Of a stretch of DNA of 64,000 bases, positions 33,166 to 43,994 are shown in pieces. A program made the translations under genes and the position numbers. Positions within the stretch are counted from its first letter, which is position 1; each line of letters opens with the position of its first letter. The stretch covers positions 1,862,501-1,926,500 of the forward strand of contig JANCRA010000060.1 in the NCBI GenBank assembly GCA_024362935.1, written 5' to 3'. A model generated the notes under the pieces. That model ran no database searches. It had not been told where the DNA came from and was given only the letters and a program-made list of their open reading frames with translations. Source of the DNA: Setophaga petechia. Lineage: Eukaryota > Chordata > Aves > Passeriformes > Parulidae.

Positions 33166-33711
33166 CCCATCCCAGCCCATGGTGCCAGCCTGGCTCCCAC
33201 AGCAGGAGCTGTGCTGGGGCTGCCTCCAGCCCCCAGCAGGTCCCTGCCTGCTTTGCCAGCTAAGGGTCGTTTCCCCAATCTCCTGTTACTCCTGGACAGG
33301 GTGCCCTGGGTTTGATTCTCTGGCTCCTCTCCAGTTTCACCTTTCCCAGCACTGGGGAAAACAGGAGAGTTGGAGCTGGATTTAAACCTGGCATGACCTC
33401 CTCAAACACACAGGTCTGCATTTGTTCCTCCCTCCTCCCTGGGAATCCTGTGGAATTTCTGTGCCCTGCCAGCAACGCCAGCCCAGGTGTCAGTGCCAGC
33501 AGCCCCCTGGGGAGCTGCTCCTTCCTTCCTGCAGGGGAGGACACACACAGCCACCTCCCCAAAAACCTCCAGCTGAGCAGAAACCTTCCCATCCCACCTG
33601 CAGAGCCAGGCAGGAGCAGGAATGGCACTGGAGGCTCAAACATGTCCAGGGACAGGACGGATTTCCTCCAGGAGAGGCAGGCAGGGGCTCTGAGGGCTCC
33701 TGTCACAGCTT

Positions 33712-34112
33712 GGGTGTGGGATCCCTGGGTGAGGGATGGCCTGGGTGAGAGATCCCTGGGTGAGAGATCCCTGGGTGAGAGATCCCTGGGTGAGAGATCC
33801 CTGGGTGAGGGATCCCTGGGTGAGAGATCCCTGGGTGAGAGATCCCTGGGTGAGAGATCTCTGAATGAGAGATCCCTGGGTGAGAGATCCCTGGGTGAGA
33901 GATCCCTGGGTGAGGGATCCCTGGGTGAGAGATCCCTGGGTGAGGGATCCCTGGGTGAGAGATCCCTGGGTGAGGGATCTCTGGATGAGGGATTGAAGGA
34001 TCCCCGGATGAAGGATCCCTGGGTGAGGGACTGAAGGATCCCCGGATGAGGGATTCCTGGATGAAGGATCCCTGGGTGAGGGATTCCTGGATGAAGGATC
34101 CCTGGGTGAGGG
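33712..34112 (+). repeat. 15-bp minisatellite GTGAGAGATCCCTGG, about 26 copies
   Basis: Highly regular gtgagagatccctgg with gtgagggatccctgg interspersed. The last third turns into gatgaaggatccctgg variants and a 37-bp sub-repeat. The period is five codons, so continuous repeat frames exist on both strands (GERSL on plus, SPRDL / GSLTQ on minus). Confidence 0.97.
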
Positions 34113-35082
34113 ATGGCTTTGGGCTCCCCCTGCCCCCAAAGCCCCCACTGAGACCCCTTTGAGGGGTGCCTGAGCTGGGTCCAGGGCAGAGCTGAGTCCT
34201 CTCCAGCCACACTGGTGGTTTGCTCTCCACCATTCTGTCTTTCCAACCACAATTGCCTCTCCCTCCAGCCTGCCCCGGCCTCTGGCAGTACTGCCAGGGC
34301 AGGAGGTACCTGTGCCATGGGAGCCCCCAGCAGCACCCACCCTGCTGCCACCCCTGCTCCTCTGGCACTGTTCCCACAGCCCTGTCACAGCCCAGTGGAT
34401 CTCAGGAAAACCTGGGAGGTTCCCAACACCCTCCTACCCTGGGGCCTCCCCACAGGCTGCTGCAGGCCCCCCCTGTGCCAGCTCTGAGGCAGGACAGCCC
34501 CATGTGCACCCCAGAGCTCCGGGCACCGTGCAGGGCCAGCGCCCAGGGCTCCTCCTGCCACCAAACTCCCCAAAGGCCACCACGTGCTGTGACTTCTCCT
34601 CATGGAGAATGTCCCCATGTGCCCCCAGCCCAGGCACCCCTCAGGGGATGACTCCCTGCCCACGGGGGAGATGTCAAAGCAGCTGCCCCTCTCCCTGCTG
34701 CCCCTCTCCCTGCCAGAGCATGGGAATGTCCCCTCACACCCCTCTGAGGCAGGAAGGTCACAGCAGCTTCCCAGCCCCAGTAGCTCACTGTAAACAGATG
34801 TTTGTGGAAATAAAATTCCTCTTGGCTTTCCCTGACATTTGCCTCTGTCCACAGAGCCCTGGCTGCTCCTGCCACGGGCCATGGGATCTCCTGGAGCACC
34901 CACAGACCCACCCCAGACCACAGTGGGACCTGGCAGAGGGATCCTGGCTTGGTCTGAGCCCATCCCTGTGGAGGTGGCTGGAGGAATGGGGATGCCAAAC
35001 ACATTCCTGCCTTCTTGGCAGGGGCAAAAATGGCTGGGTTTGATGGATCTGATGACACACAAAGCAGGAGTTCCTACACAAC
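34113..35082. other. GC-rich stretch without recognised gene
   Basis: Ordinary single-copy sequence. A brief AT-rich patch at 34,790-34,835 (taaacagatgtttgtggaaa) may be a small non-coding element. Confidence 0.45.
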
Positions 35083-35345
35083 CATGGAATATTCTGAGTG
35101 GGAAGGGACCCACGAGGATCATGAGCCCAGCCCCTGGCCCTGCACAGACCCCCCAGCAATCCCACCCTAGATCCCTGGCAGTGCTGTCCCAACACTCCTG
35201 CAGCTCTGGCAGCCTTGGGGCTGTGCCCATTCCCTGGGGAGCCTGGGCAGTGCCAGCACCCTCTGGGGAAGAACCTTTCCCTTCTATCCACCCCAACCCT
35301 CTCTGACAGCTCCAGCTGGTATTTCCCTAATAGTTAAAACTCATC
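35083..35345 (-). mobile_element. CR1 LINE 3' end, second subfamily
   Basis: 'catggaatattctgagtggg', 'gacccacgaggatcatgagc', 'cctggccctgcacagacc', 'gggctgtgcccattccctgg' and ctctggggaagaacctttcc are markers of a CR1 subfamily distinct from most here. Another copy is at 53,488. Confidence 0.9.
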
Positions 35346-35607
35346 CTCATGGGGATGAGCAGTCCTGGAGGGTCCAGCCCAGGATGTGTGGGAGGCTCTG
35401 GAGCAGAGATGCTCAGCCACACTGGGTGTTTCAGGCATGGGCACATCTGAAGACCAGGATGGGTGTTCAGGGCTCTCCAGAGGCACAGCAGATGCAGTTT
35501 GGGGTGTACTGAGGTTAAAGCCTGACCCTCCAGGCCTGGTTTGCCTGTGGGACTTTGGCTCCAAGACCAGTCCCATGTCCTGCAGCTGTGGCAGGCACTG
35601 GATTTGG

Positions 35608-35885
35608 AGCACCTCTGAGCTGTGTCCTCACTGCACTGCTCTGCAGGAGGGGTTTGCTCTTTTGCATTGGAATTTTGGAAAAAATTCTTCCCTGCGAGGG
35701 TGCTGAGGCCCTGTGCATGCCCAGAGCAGCTGTGGCTGCCCCTGGATCCCTGGAATTGCCCAAGACCAGGATGGACAGGGCTTGGAGGAGCCTGATCTGC
35801 TGGAAGGTGTCCCTGCCCAGGGCAGGCAGATGGGGCTGGGTGTCTGTGGGGTCCTTTCAACCCTTTCAATCCTGGCAGGGAATTG
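35608..35885 (+). mobile_element. CR1 LINE 3' end with unusual 5' segment
   Basis: The right part (from aaaattcttccctgcgagg) is standard sense CR1 tail ending 'tcctttcaaccctttcaatc'. The left ~70 bp (gcacctctgagctgtgtcct to gcattggaattttgg) is not the usual CR1 text and is shared with the copy at 37,762. Confidence 0.85.
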
Positions 35886-36231
35886 GGATGAGCCCAGGTG
35901 GGATAAGGGGCTGAGCCAGCTCCCACCACCCCCTCCCCGACCCTCTCCTGCAGGTCACAGGGTCTTCCAAAGCCACCAAAGCCCAGCACAGGAGAGGACA
36001 CGTGGCCCCCGGGCAGGAGACAGTGAGGGAGGAGCCCGGCAGGCAGCGCTCCTGCTGGAAGTGGCTCACCTTCCCTGGGACCAGCAGTGAACCAAAGTAG
36101 GGCTGCGGGCACGGAACAGGGCGTCCCATCTAATTATATCAGTGTGTCCCACAAAGAGCAGCTGCCACTGGGCTGCCCTATTTCCTGAGCCCTCCTCTGG
36201 GCCGGCAGCGCCGCGCTGGCACCAGCCCTGG

Positions 36232-36472
36232 CACAGCCCCGCACCCAGGACAGCCTGGCACGGCCCTGAACCCAGGATAGCCTGGCATGGCCCTGCACCC
36301 AGGACAGCCTGGCACAGCCCTGCACCCAGGACAGCCTGGCACAGCCCCGCACCCAGGACAGCCTGGCATGGCCCCGCACCCAGGACAGCCTGGCATGGCC
36401 CTGAACCCAGGATAGCCTTGCACAGCCCTGCACCCAGGACAGCCTGGCACAGCTCCGCACCCAGGATAGCTC
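36232..36472 (+). repeat. 27-bp minisatellite, about nine copies
   Basis: Unit cctgcacccaggacagcctggcacagc with caccc/aaccc, gacag/gatag and cacag/catgg variants. The period is nine codons, so open frames arise on both strands without meaning. Confidence 0.95.
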
Positions 36473-36510
36473 AACTCAGACTGAGAGCCCACCCCCCTCA
36501 GGGCTGTGGT

Positions 36511-36668
36511 AGGATCACAGAATCCCAGAATGGTTTGGGTTGGAAGGGACCTTAAAGCCATCCAGTGCCACCCCCTGCCATGGCAGGGACACCTTCCACT
36601 GTCCCAGGCTGCTCCAAGCCCCATCCAACCTGGCCTTGGGCACTGCCAGGGATGGGGCATGGATAAGA
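36511..36668 (-). mobile_element. CR1 LINE 3' end
   Basis: Textbook reverse CR1 tail: 'atcacagaatcccagaatgg', 'tttgggttggaagggacctt', 'ccatggcagggacaccttcc', 'ccccatccaacctggccttg'. Low divergence indicates a young copy. Confidence 0.97.
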
Positions 36669-37239
36669 GCCCTGTGTCAAGATCCTCTGGAGGTGGCTGG
36701 AGCCATCAGGAGGTAAATGGCACCTCAGGCAGCAGCAGGGGAGCAAAGCCCTCCTGCCCCTGATGGAACAACTGCAATGAACACGCTACACTGGATCATC
36801 CTCTGGCTTGGACAGCAGCAGGCAAGGGACCAGGCTGGAGCCAAGGACGCTCAGAGCTGCTGGTGGAGGGGGTGACAAGGGGTCAGCAGATCCCATCCAA
36901 AGTTCTCTGTGTTCAATCTCCCAGAAACTTCACTCTGGAGGTCCTGGCACAAGTCTCTCTCTCCTGACAGAGGATCTCTGGGTGCTCCCCACTGCCAGCA
37001 GCCTGTCCAAAGGGTGTCAGAGACCTGGTCCCTCTGTGCACACTTAGAGATGCCCCTTGGACCTCCCTGGGAGCTGCTCCTGGGGGACCCCTCCCTCCCT
37101 GCACCCAGCTGAGCCCTGCTGAGCCCCTGCTGCAGGCATGGTCCTGCTCCCCACTTTGCAAACTGGACAGCCTCTCTCCCCTCTCAGGGAGGCCCAGGGG
37201 CTGGGGAGCAGCTGGGGGCTGCCTGGCCCCTGCCACCCA
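36669..37239. other. Unique stretch, no gene recognised
   Basis: Moderate GC, single-copy. Nothing recognised. Confidence 0.45.
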
Positions 37240-37325
37240 GGGGGATGATGGTTTAATCCGAGACTTATTTTGGTTGCTAGGTGATCAAATCATCCATCTG
37301 CTTGTGACTGGAGAGCGCCGTGAGT
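37240..37325 (+). promoter_or_regulatory. Candidate regulatory element with RFX-like half site
   Basis: 'gatggtttaatccgagactt' and 'ggttgctaggtgatcaaatc'. The first half of ggttgctaggtgatc fits the RFX X-box (GTTGCY); the second half is imperfect. The text is non-repetitive and stands out from the neighbouring GC-rich repeat. Binding is inferred only. Confidence 0.3.
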
Positions 37326-37404
37326 CAGCCCCTGCCACCGGCAGCAGAGGGTTCACTCCAGCTCCAGCCTGGCCTGGGCCTGGCGTGCCATGGGCTGCTG
37401 TGAC

Positions 37405-37690
37405 AGCAGGGCCTGCCATGGACAAGGGAACAGGGGAACAGGGCCTGCCATGGACACGGGAACAGGGCCTGCCATGGACAAGGGAACAGGGGAACAGGGC
37501 CTGCCATGGACACGGGAACAGGGGAACAGGGCCTGCCATGGACACGGGAACAGGGAACAGGGCCTGCCATGGACACGGGAACAGGGGAATAGGGCCTGCC
37601 ATGGACACAGGAACAGGGCCTGCCATGGACACGAGAACAGGGGAACAGGGCCTGCCATGGACACGGGAACAGGGCCTGCCTGGACAACTC
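37405..37690 (+). repeat. Minisatellite of 25/32-bp units, GGCCTGCCATGGACACGGGAACAG
   Basis: Nine to ten units of cctgccatggacacgggaacaggg with or without a second gaacaggg. The 7-bp gaacagg module explains the two unit lengths. Every unit contains CCATGG. Confidence 0.95.
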
Positions 37691-37761
37691 GGGCTGCCAC
37701 GGGGCTGGGCCCATCTGCCCATGTGCTCCTGGAGAACGGGACCCCCACAGCAGCGTGGAGA

Positions 37762-38062
37762 GCACCTCTGAGCTGTGTCCTCACTGCACTGCCCTGCAGG
37801 AGGGGTTTGCTCTATTGCATTGGACTTTTGGAAAAATTCTTCCCTGTGAGGGTGGGGAGGACCTGACACAGGGTGCCCAGAGCAGCTGTGGCTGTCCATG
37901 GATCCCTGGAATTGTCTAAGATCAGGATGGACAGGGCTTGGAGGAACCTGATCTACTGGAAGGTGTCCCTGCCTGTGGCAGGCAGATGGGGTTGGATGGT
38001 GTGTGAGGTACTTTCAACCCTTTCAATCCCATTCTGGGATTCAGTGATTCAATCAGAGCTAC
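37762..38062 (+). mobile_element. CR1 LINE 3' end with unusual 5' segment
   Basis: Parallels the copy at 35,608 along its whole length, including the non-standard left segment. It extends further at the 3' end to 'tcccattctgggattcagtg', which includes CR1's short terminal repeat. Confidence 0.88.
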
Positions 38063-38116
38063 TTGGAAGGATTAGATGAGCCCCACTAGAAGTATAGGAA
38101 GGTTTGTGTTCCCCCC

Positions 38117-38327
38117 CCAGCACAGCTCAGCCCCACAACACAGCTCAACCCCCCAGCACAGCTCAGCCCCCCAGCACAGCTCAGCCCCCTCAGCACTGCT
38201 CAGCCCCCCAGCACAGCTCAGCCCCCCAGCACAGCTCAGCCCCCTCAGCACTGCTCAGCCCCCCAGCACAGCTCAGCCCCCCAGCACAGCTCAGCCCCCT
38301 CAGCACTGCTCAGCCCCCCAGCAACTT
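38117..38327 (+). repeat. 18-19 bp minisatellite CCCCCAGCACAGCTCAGC
   Basis: Eleven or so units. A higher-order trimer (two cagcacagctcagcccccc and one tcagcactgctcagcccccc) repeats about every 56 bp. Confidence 0.95.
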
Positions 38328-38419
38328 CCCTCTTCTGCAGGGACATCCCTACCCCTGCACACTGGGAGCCCAGGGAAAGCCAACAGGCTTCTCAGGAGAG
38401 CAAGGCAGAAAGGCAACAG

Positions 38420-38490
38420 TTTGGGAGAAAATAACATTTTCATAAAGTGTTTGAAGTCATTTGGAGGAGGAAAGTGGGAAGGGAGAGGAA
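38420..38490. other. AT-richer patch, candidate non-coding element
   Basis: 'gagaaaataacattttcata' and 'aagtgtttgaagtcatttgg' are non-repetitive. It borders a polypurine stretch to the right. Confidence 0.2.
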
Positions 38491-40479
38491 TCAGAGTCCC
38501 TGTGAGTGTGTGATTCGTGCGTATGTGAGAGTGCGACAACAGGAGCCTCCCTCTCCGCAGAGGAGAAACCATCTCAGCTTCTCAGCTTTGGGAGAGTGTT
38601 GAGACACTGGGAAATTAAAGCAATGCCCACAGAACGTGTTTGCAAAGTCCAGCTTCTTTGGTGAGGCACCACGTGTAGGTGTCACACTGCTGCTGGCAGC
38701 GGGCACGTGCTGGGCACGGGCGCTGGGTACGGGCTGGGGCTGCCCAGGACCCTGCGCTCTGCCACGTGCAGCCCTCGGGATCTGAGGGCCACCAGCGCCA
38801 GCGCAAATCTCCTGTGAGATGCACAGACCTCTGTGGGAGCATCAGCGGCTACCCCCTGCCCACGGCAGCCCCAAAGGAGGAGCACCACGGATGGCAGAAA
38901 TGGGACAGAACCACGGCAGAGCAGCTGGAGCTGCCCCAGGCTGCTTTCTCTGCCTCCTGCCATTGCATGTGGGCAAAAGAGCCCCGACTGTCCCCTCCCT
39001 CTTCCCCCAGCCCTGCTGAGCTGTGCCAGGGCTCAGCCAGCACCCCGGCGGCCCCGCAGCATCCCAACCCCAGCGCCGGCATCCCAAAGCCCGGCAGCGG
39101 GGCTGGTGGGCTCCCCGCTGCTCTCCACAGCCCTGCCAGCTCCCCTGGCAGCTATCACGACTTCTTAGTGCAGAGAGACTCACTAATGAAGTGAAAAAGG
39201 AGGAGGAGGAGCAGGCTGAACGGTCCGTCCTGAGGGACAGTGCAGCGAGGAGGAGGAGGAGGAGGAGGAGGAGGAGGAGAGCCTCAGCACTGATCTCGGC
39301 TCAGCAGCCACCCAGGAGGGGAAGCAGTGCCGGGGCAGTGCCGGGGCAGTGCCGGGCTGCAAGGACCGAGGGCCGGCAGCCGGGCCGGGAGCCGTTGCCG
39401 GTGTGGGCAGGAGCTGCCTCAGGCCCATGGCAGCGGCCTCGCCCTCAGGGCGGGATGTGAAGGGGCCCTGCGGGCTCAGGGACACCCTCGGCACCCTCTG
39501 GAGGTCAGGGGTGCCCAGCCCGCAGAGCAGCAGCCCCGGCAGGGAGCGGCAGCTCCTCACAGCAGCACGGGAAGGCACGGGAGGGGAGGACAGGCTGGGC
39601 TGTGTGGGAAGGGCGTTTTTCTCCACATCAGCCGGTCCCCGTTCCGGGCTGTCTCTGCAGGGCCTGGCTGCTGTGCCTGTGGGAAGCACGGCCGGGGGCT
39701 GCAGGGAGCCGCCGACCCCCGGCCCTGGCAGGGCAGCAGCCCCAGGAGCTGTCCTCTCCTCATCTGTCCTCTCCTCAGGGGCAGTGCCACAGGAGGGGCA
39801 GGTTATCCCAGCCCACAGCTCCAAGCAGAGCCCAGGAGACACGAGGGTGACGGGTACACACGGGCAGAGGCTCCTGCAGCTCCGAGGCCTCGCTCCATTC
39901 CCTGAGGCCCTGAAGGTGGGGAGCCCCAGAGTGCAGCAGCCTCCTGTCCCCAGGTGACATGGGGGGCTCTGAGCCCAGCTAGGCCTCCACCTCCTTCTCT
40001 GGGCTGTTCCCTGCTCACAGCCCCAGCCCAGGCTGGGACAGGACCCCTGAGCCTGCCCAGGGCCAGGAAAGGACCGAGGAGCCCATGGGGAGCTTGGGTG
40101 TCCCATCCCTGGCCATCCCTTCTCTCATCATGGAGGGCATGCAGCTTCTGGGAGCATCATCCCTTCCATGAGCACCTCTCCCTCAGGGAGCGTCACTGCA
40201 TGCTGAGCAGGGCAGGACACACCTCTGTGCTGTGAAGGTCTGGCTGTCCATGTCCCTCCATATATCCTGCTTGGAAAGCACAACCCAAACCTTGGCCTGC
40301 CGTGAGATCCGTGTTCCCATCCCAGAGGCTTTCCCCACACCAGGCAGAGCAGGCAGGGAATGGTTCCAGTGGCTGTGAGGGGACTGCTCCTCTGTTCTCC
40401 AGCCAGCTGAAACACCTCCTAACACTGTCACTGGGCCTTGAGCTCTGCCCAAACCAGCAGCAGTGCCCAGCTGAGACTG
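38491..40479. other. GC-rich stretch with moderate CpG, no gene recognised
   Basis: Includes a moderately CpG-rich segment at 39,040-39,440 (cagcgccggcatcccaaagc, ccgggccgggagccgttgcc) that could be a weak alternative promoter. A 307-codon minus frame (39,183-40,106) crosses a trinucleotide repeat and has no domain I recognise. Confidence 0.4.
39245..39282 (+). repeat. (GAG)n trinucleotide microsatellite
   Basis: Twelve uninterrupted gag/agg units within a longer purine-rich strand (39,193-39,285). Confidence 0.95.
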
Positions 40480-40585
40480 AAGGAGGGTGGGATATTTAGA
40501 AAATGCCAAACCAGCCCTTTCTGATTGTTCAGAAAATTGCCTCAAACTGTTTAGAACAAGAAAATCTCTGGACAAAGGGCCTTGT
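40480..40585. other. AT-richer island, candidate conserved non-coding element
   Basis: 'gggatatttagaaaatgcca', 'tgattgttcagaaaattgcc', 'aaactgtttagaacaagaaa'. Non-repetitive. The last segment resembles a nuclear-receptor half-site pair (TGTTTAGAACA). Inference only. Confidence 0.3.
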
Positions 40586-40904
40586 CCATCAGCTGGGTCA
40601 GTCCTAACCCCAGCCCTGAGCCCCGGCTGCCCCAGCAGCCCAGCCCAGGAGGGAGGTGGTCCTGGCGCAAGGCAGCAGGTCCCTGTCCCACCTGGCTGTG
40701 GTGCCCATGTCCAGGACTTGCCCAAGCCACGGTGGCCCAGCCCAGCCCCAGAGCAGCCACCCTGCCACCATCCCACCCCCAGCACGGGGAGGATGAGTCG
40801 GTCAGGTGAGCAGCGAGGGAGAGTCACCTTCGCTCCCGCAGCGAGAGCGGAGCCATTCAAACCCTCTCTCTCTGACACACACTGAGCCATTTCCGGGAGT
40901 TTGG

Positions 40905-40972
40905 CAGGGAATAACATTATCTATAAATATATAAATAATGTTATATAAATATACCATTATCTATAAATACCC
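40905..40972. other. AT-rich palindromic element
   Basis: ataacattat (40,911-40,920) and its exact reverse complement ataatgttat (40,935-40,944) flank a 14-nt AT spacer. In addition attatctataaata occurs at 40,917 and 40,956. This is a compact cruciform-capable tract in a GC-rich region. Confidence 0.8.
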
Positions 40973-42077
40973 TGGGGTGCTGCTGTGCTGACAGCCCTGC
41001 CCACCCCGGGAGGGCTCAGCCTGAGGGTCAGGGACAGCACGGCAGGGCTGTGCCAGCCCAGACTGTGGGCAGTGGGCACAGGGCAAGAGCTGGGTAGGAC
41101 CTGGGGGCACAAAGTGAGCCAAGGAACACAGGGGTGAGGGAATGAGGGGGTTCCCAAAGCACACCCTGAGGGTCCCTGTGGCTGCAGCCAAAGACTCTGG
41201 TCTGACACACAACCAGCTCATCTCTGCCTCCCCAGGGGGACCCCAGGCACAGAGGGGCTCTCACGCCACAGCAGGCACCAACAGAGGCTCCTCAGGGCAC
41301 CAGGGGATGCTCTGAACACCCCAGGGACACTCGCTGCAGGCATGTCCCAGCTCTCCCAGTGGAGGGAAGCTGCTCCCTGTGGACTCTTGGCCATCAGCAG
41401 GGCCAGCCCAGGACCAGCGTGAGGAATCAGTGGCACTTCCAGCACTGGCTCGTCTACCAAGGCCCTGAGACACTGGGTGAAGAAAACCCCTCAGCCCAGC
41501 TGAGAGGGAAGCAGTGGGGAGGGGACCCAAGCCTGCCCACCCCCAGGCAGGCTGTCCAGCCCCCCCTGGAATGGCTGGAGCCTGGTGCTGTCACCCGTCT
41601 GTCACCTGCCAGGGAAAATGGTGTGGGTGGTCCCAGTCCTGTGGAGACACACGAGACAAACAGCTCAGGGGCTGGGATATTAAATACTTGACGTAAGGAG
41701 ACTCTCATGATGCTCACCACAGGCCTCACCACTCCTCCTTAGCACAAGTGTCACTTCAGAGCTCCTGCAGAGAGCTCAGCTGTTCTGAGTCCTCAGCAGC
41801 AGCCCTATGGACAGCACGGGAGATGCAGGGGACACCAAACCCAAAGGCAGCTGTTGGAGGCCCGAGGAACTGGGGTCTTTCCCTGTGGGAGTCAATCAAG
41901 AGATGTGCAGAAGGGTCCACACATCCCAGGGACTGCAGAAGCCAGGCCCAGGAATATCTAAACCATCCCACAGACAGCACAGCCTGGGTTTGGGGCTGTC
42001 TGTCTCTTTGCACCCATCCCATTCAACCCCAGAGGGCATAAACCCACAGAAGACCCCAGAGGGCATAAACCCCATAA
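40973..42077. other. Unique stretch, no gene recognised
   Basis: Ordinary GC-rich text. A short direct duplication at 42,030-42,075 (agggcataaaccc twice) is the only structure. Confidence 0.4.
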
Positions 42078-42160
42078 GACCACAGAACCACAGGATCAGG
42101 GACTGGTTTGGGTTGGAAGAGACCTTAAATATCATCTAATTCCAACCCTTGGCCACGAGA
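42078..42160 (-). mobile_element. CR1 LINE 3' terminus fragment
   Basis: 'gaccacagaaccacaggatc', 'ctggtttgggttggaagaga' and 'ccttaaatatcatctaattc' form the reverse CR1 end; the body is lost. Confidence 0.9.
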
Positions 42161-43241
42161 TCTCCACAACAGCTCTGGAAGTTGTGCTATGCCTCCTTGC
42201 AGCAGCTTTGCTTTCCTGGCCAAGAGCTGCAGCCGGGCCTCATTTGGGCAAGGCTCTCAGGAAAGACAATTTTCCTGACAGCCCGTGGTCCAGAGCCACC
42301 AGACAAGCACAGGAAAGGCTGACATACATGGAACCCTTCTTGAGCAGAGCCAGAGCTGGCACAGGAGGGCTCAGCATGGTGGGAACCTTCCCTCTACAAC
42401 GTCTCTGCAGCTGGAAGAGGCTCAGGACCTTCTCCTGCACACCCAAACCAGGGGTCACACACAGAGCCCACAGCAGTGTCCACTGGGAGCTGCATGGTTG
42501 CTGTAGCCACAGTCTGTGCCCACAGATGGACCCAAGGACCTCCCAGAGCAGAGCTGTGGGCAGCTACGAGGTGAGGAACACAGACATCTGCAAACCCTGC
42601 CATGGAGAGCAGCACAGGCCCAGCCCGGGCTGCAGGAGCTTGGTGCCAACCTCTGGAATGTGGCTTCAGCAAAACTCTGCTGTAGGGACCCAGCCTGCAG
42701 CACCTCAAACCCTGAGCCAAGGGCTTCCCTCACAGACCTGAGCAGAACCTTCACCTCTGTTTATTCTGCACAGAGCTAAACACACCCCTGAAATGAGAAC
42801 AACAAAGCAGCCTCAGTGCCCCAAATTACTGCCCCTGAGCCCCCCAGTGACAGCCTGAGATCTCCTGCAGCCCCTTTGCCTCAGTGAGTGTGACCAGAGG
42901 CCGCCTCCAACAGGCTCCTGGTGGGAGGTGGGCAGTGCTCAGCCTGCCCCGGGTGCCCAGCACAGAGGGGCAGGGGGTCTGCAGCTGGGGGCTGCCCACC
43001 CCAGCATGGCTGGGCCAAGCACAGCCAGCTGTGGATCCTGGGCAGGATTCCCCCTGGAAACAGGGCAGGAAAAACCCCACGAGCTCGGAATGAGCTCCTT
43101 GAAGCCCATCCAGGAGCAAACAGGAGCCAGCCCAGCTCCTGGCAGCCCAACACTGCCCGGGGCTGGCGGCCCTGGCCTGAGCTGGGCAGCAAATGGGGGA
43201 CGCAGGTGGCTGTGAGAGCCAGAGCCCTGGCAGAGCCAGTC
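42161..43241. other. GC-rich stretch without recognised gene
   Basis: Single-copy sequence. Open frames entering from the 12-bp array on the right extend into it only because stops are rare. Confidence 0.45.
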
Positions 43242-43994
43242 CTGGCTGCTGCCCTGTGCTGCTGCCCTGTGCTGTGCCCTGCGCTGTTCCCTGCGCTGCT
43301 GCCCTGCGCTGTGCCCTGCGCTGTGCCCTGCGCTGTGCCCTGCGCTGTGCCCTGTGCTGTGCCCTGCGCTGTGCCCTGTGCTGCTGCCCTGTGCTGCTGC
43401 CCTGTGCTGTGCCCTGTGCTGTTCCCTGTGCTGCTGCCCTGCGCTGTGCCCTGCGCTGTGCCCTGTGCTGTGCCCTGCGCTGTGCCCTGGGCTGTGCCTT
43501 GTGCTGTGCCCTGCGCTGTGCCCTGTGCTGTGCCCTGCGCTGTGCTCTGCGCTGTGCCCTGTGCTGTGTCCTGTGCTGTGCCCTGCGCTGCTGCCCTGTG
43601 CTTTGCCCTGCGCTGTGCCCTGCAGTGTGCCCTGCTCTGTGCCCTGCTCTGTGCCTTGCACTGTGCCTTGTGCTGTGCCCTGCGCTGTGCCCTGCGCTGT
43701 GCCCTGCGCTGTGCTCTGCGCTGTGCCCTGTGCTGTGTCCTGTGCTGTGCCCTGTGCTGCTGCCCTGCGCTGCTGCCCTGCGCTGTGCCCTGCGCTGTGC
43801 CCAATGCTGTGCCCTGTGCTGTGCCCTGTGCTGTGCCCTGCGCTGTGCCCTGCGCTGCTGCCCTGTGCTTTGCCCTGCGCTGTGCCCTGCAGTGTGCCCT
43901 GCTCTGTGCCCTGCTCTGTGCCTTGCACTGTGCCTTGCGCTGTGCCCTGTGCTACTGCCCTGCGCTGTGCCCTGCGCTGTGCCCTGTGCTGCGG
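43242..43994 (+). repeat. 12-bp minisatellite CTGTGCCCTGCG, about 60 copies, with higher-order structure
   Basis: Units of ctgtgccctgcg and ctgtgccctgtg with inserted gctgccctg triplet-shift modules. The segment with the rare variants ctttgccctg, ctgcagtgtg and ttgcactg occurs at 43,601 and again at 43,868, a 267-bp repeat. The gtgctctgcg/gtgtcctg segment recurs at 43,541 and 43,710, a 169-bp repeat. All three plus frames and the minus frames are open (CAVP, CALR on plus; GTAQ, HSAG, HRAQ on minus). I infer no protein. Confidence 0.97.

Noticed and set aside
39183..40106. 307-codon minus-strand frame with a serine run
   Set aside because: The serine run is the (GAG)n microsatellite in reverse; the rest has no domain and overlaps equally open plus frames.
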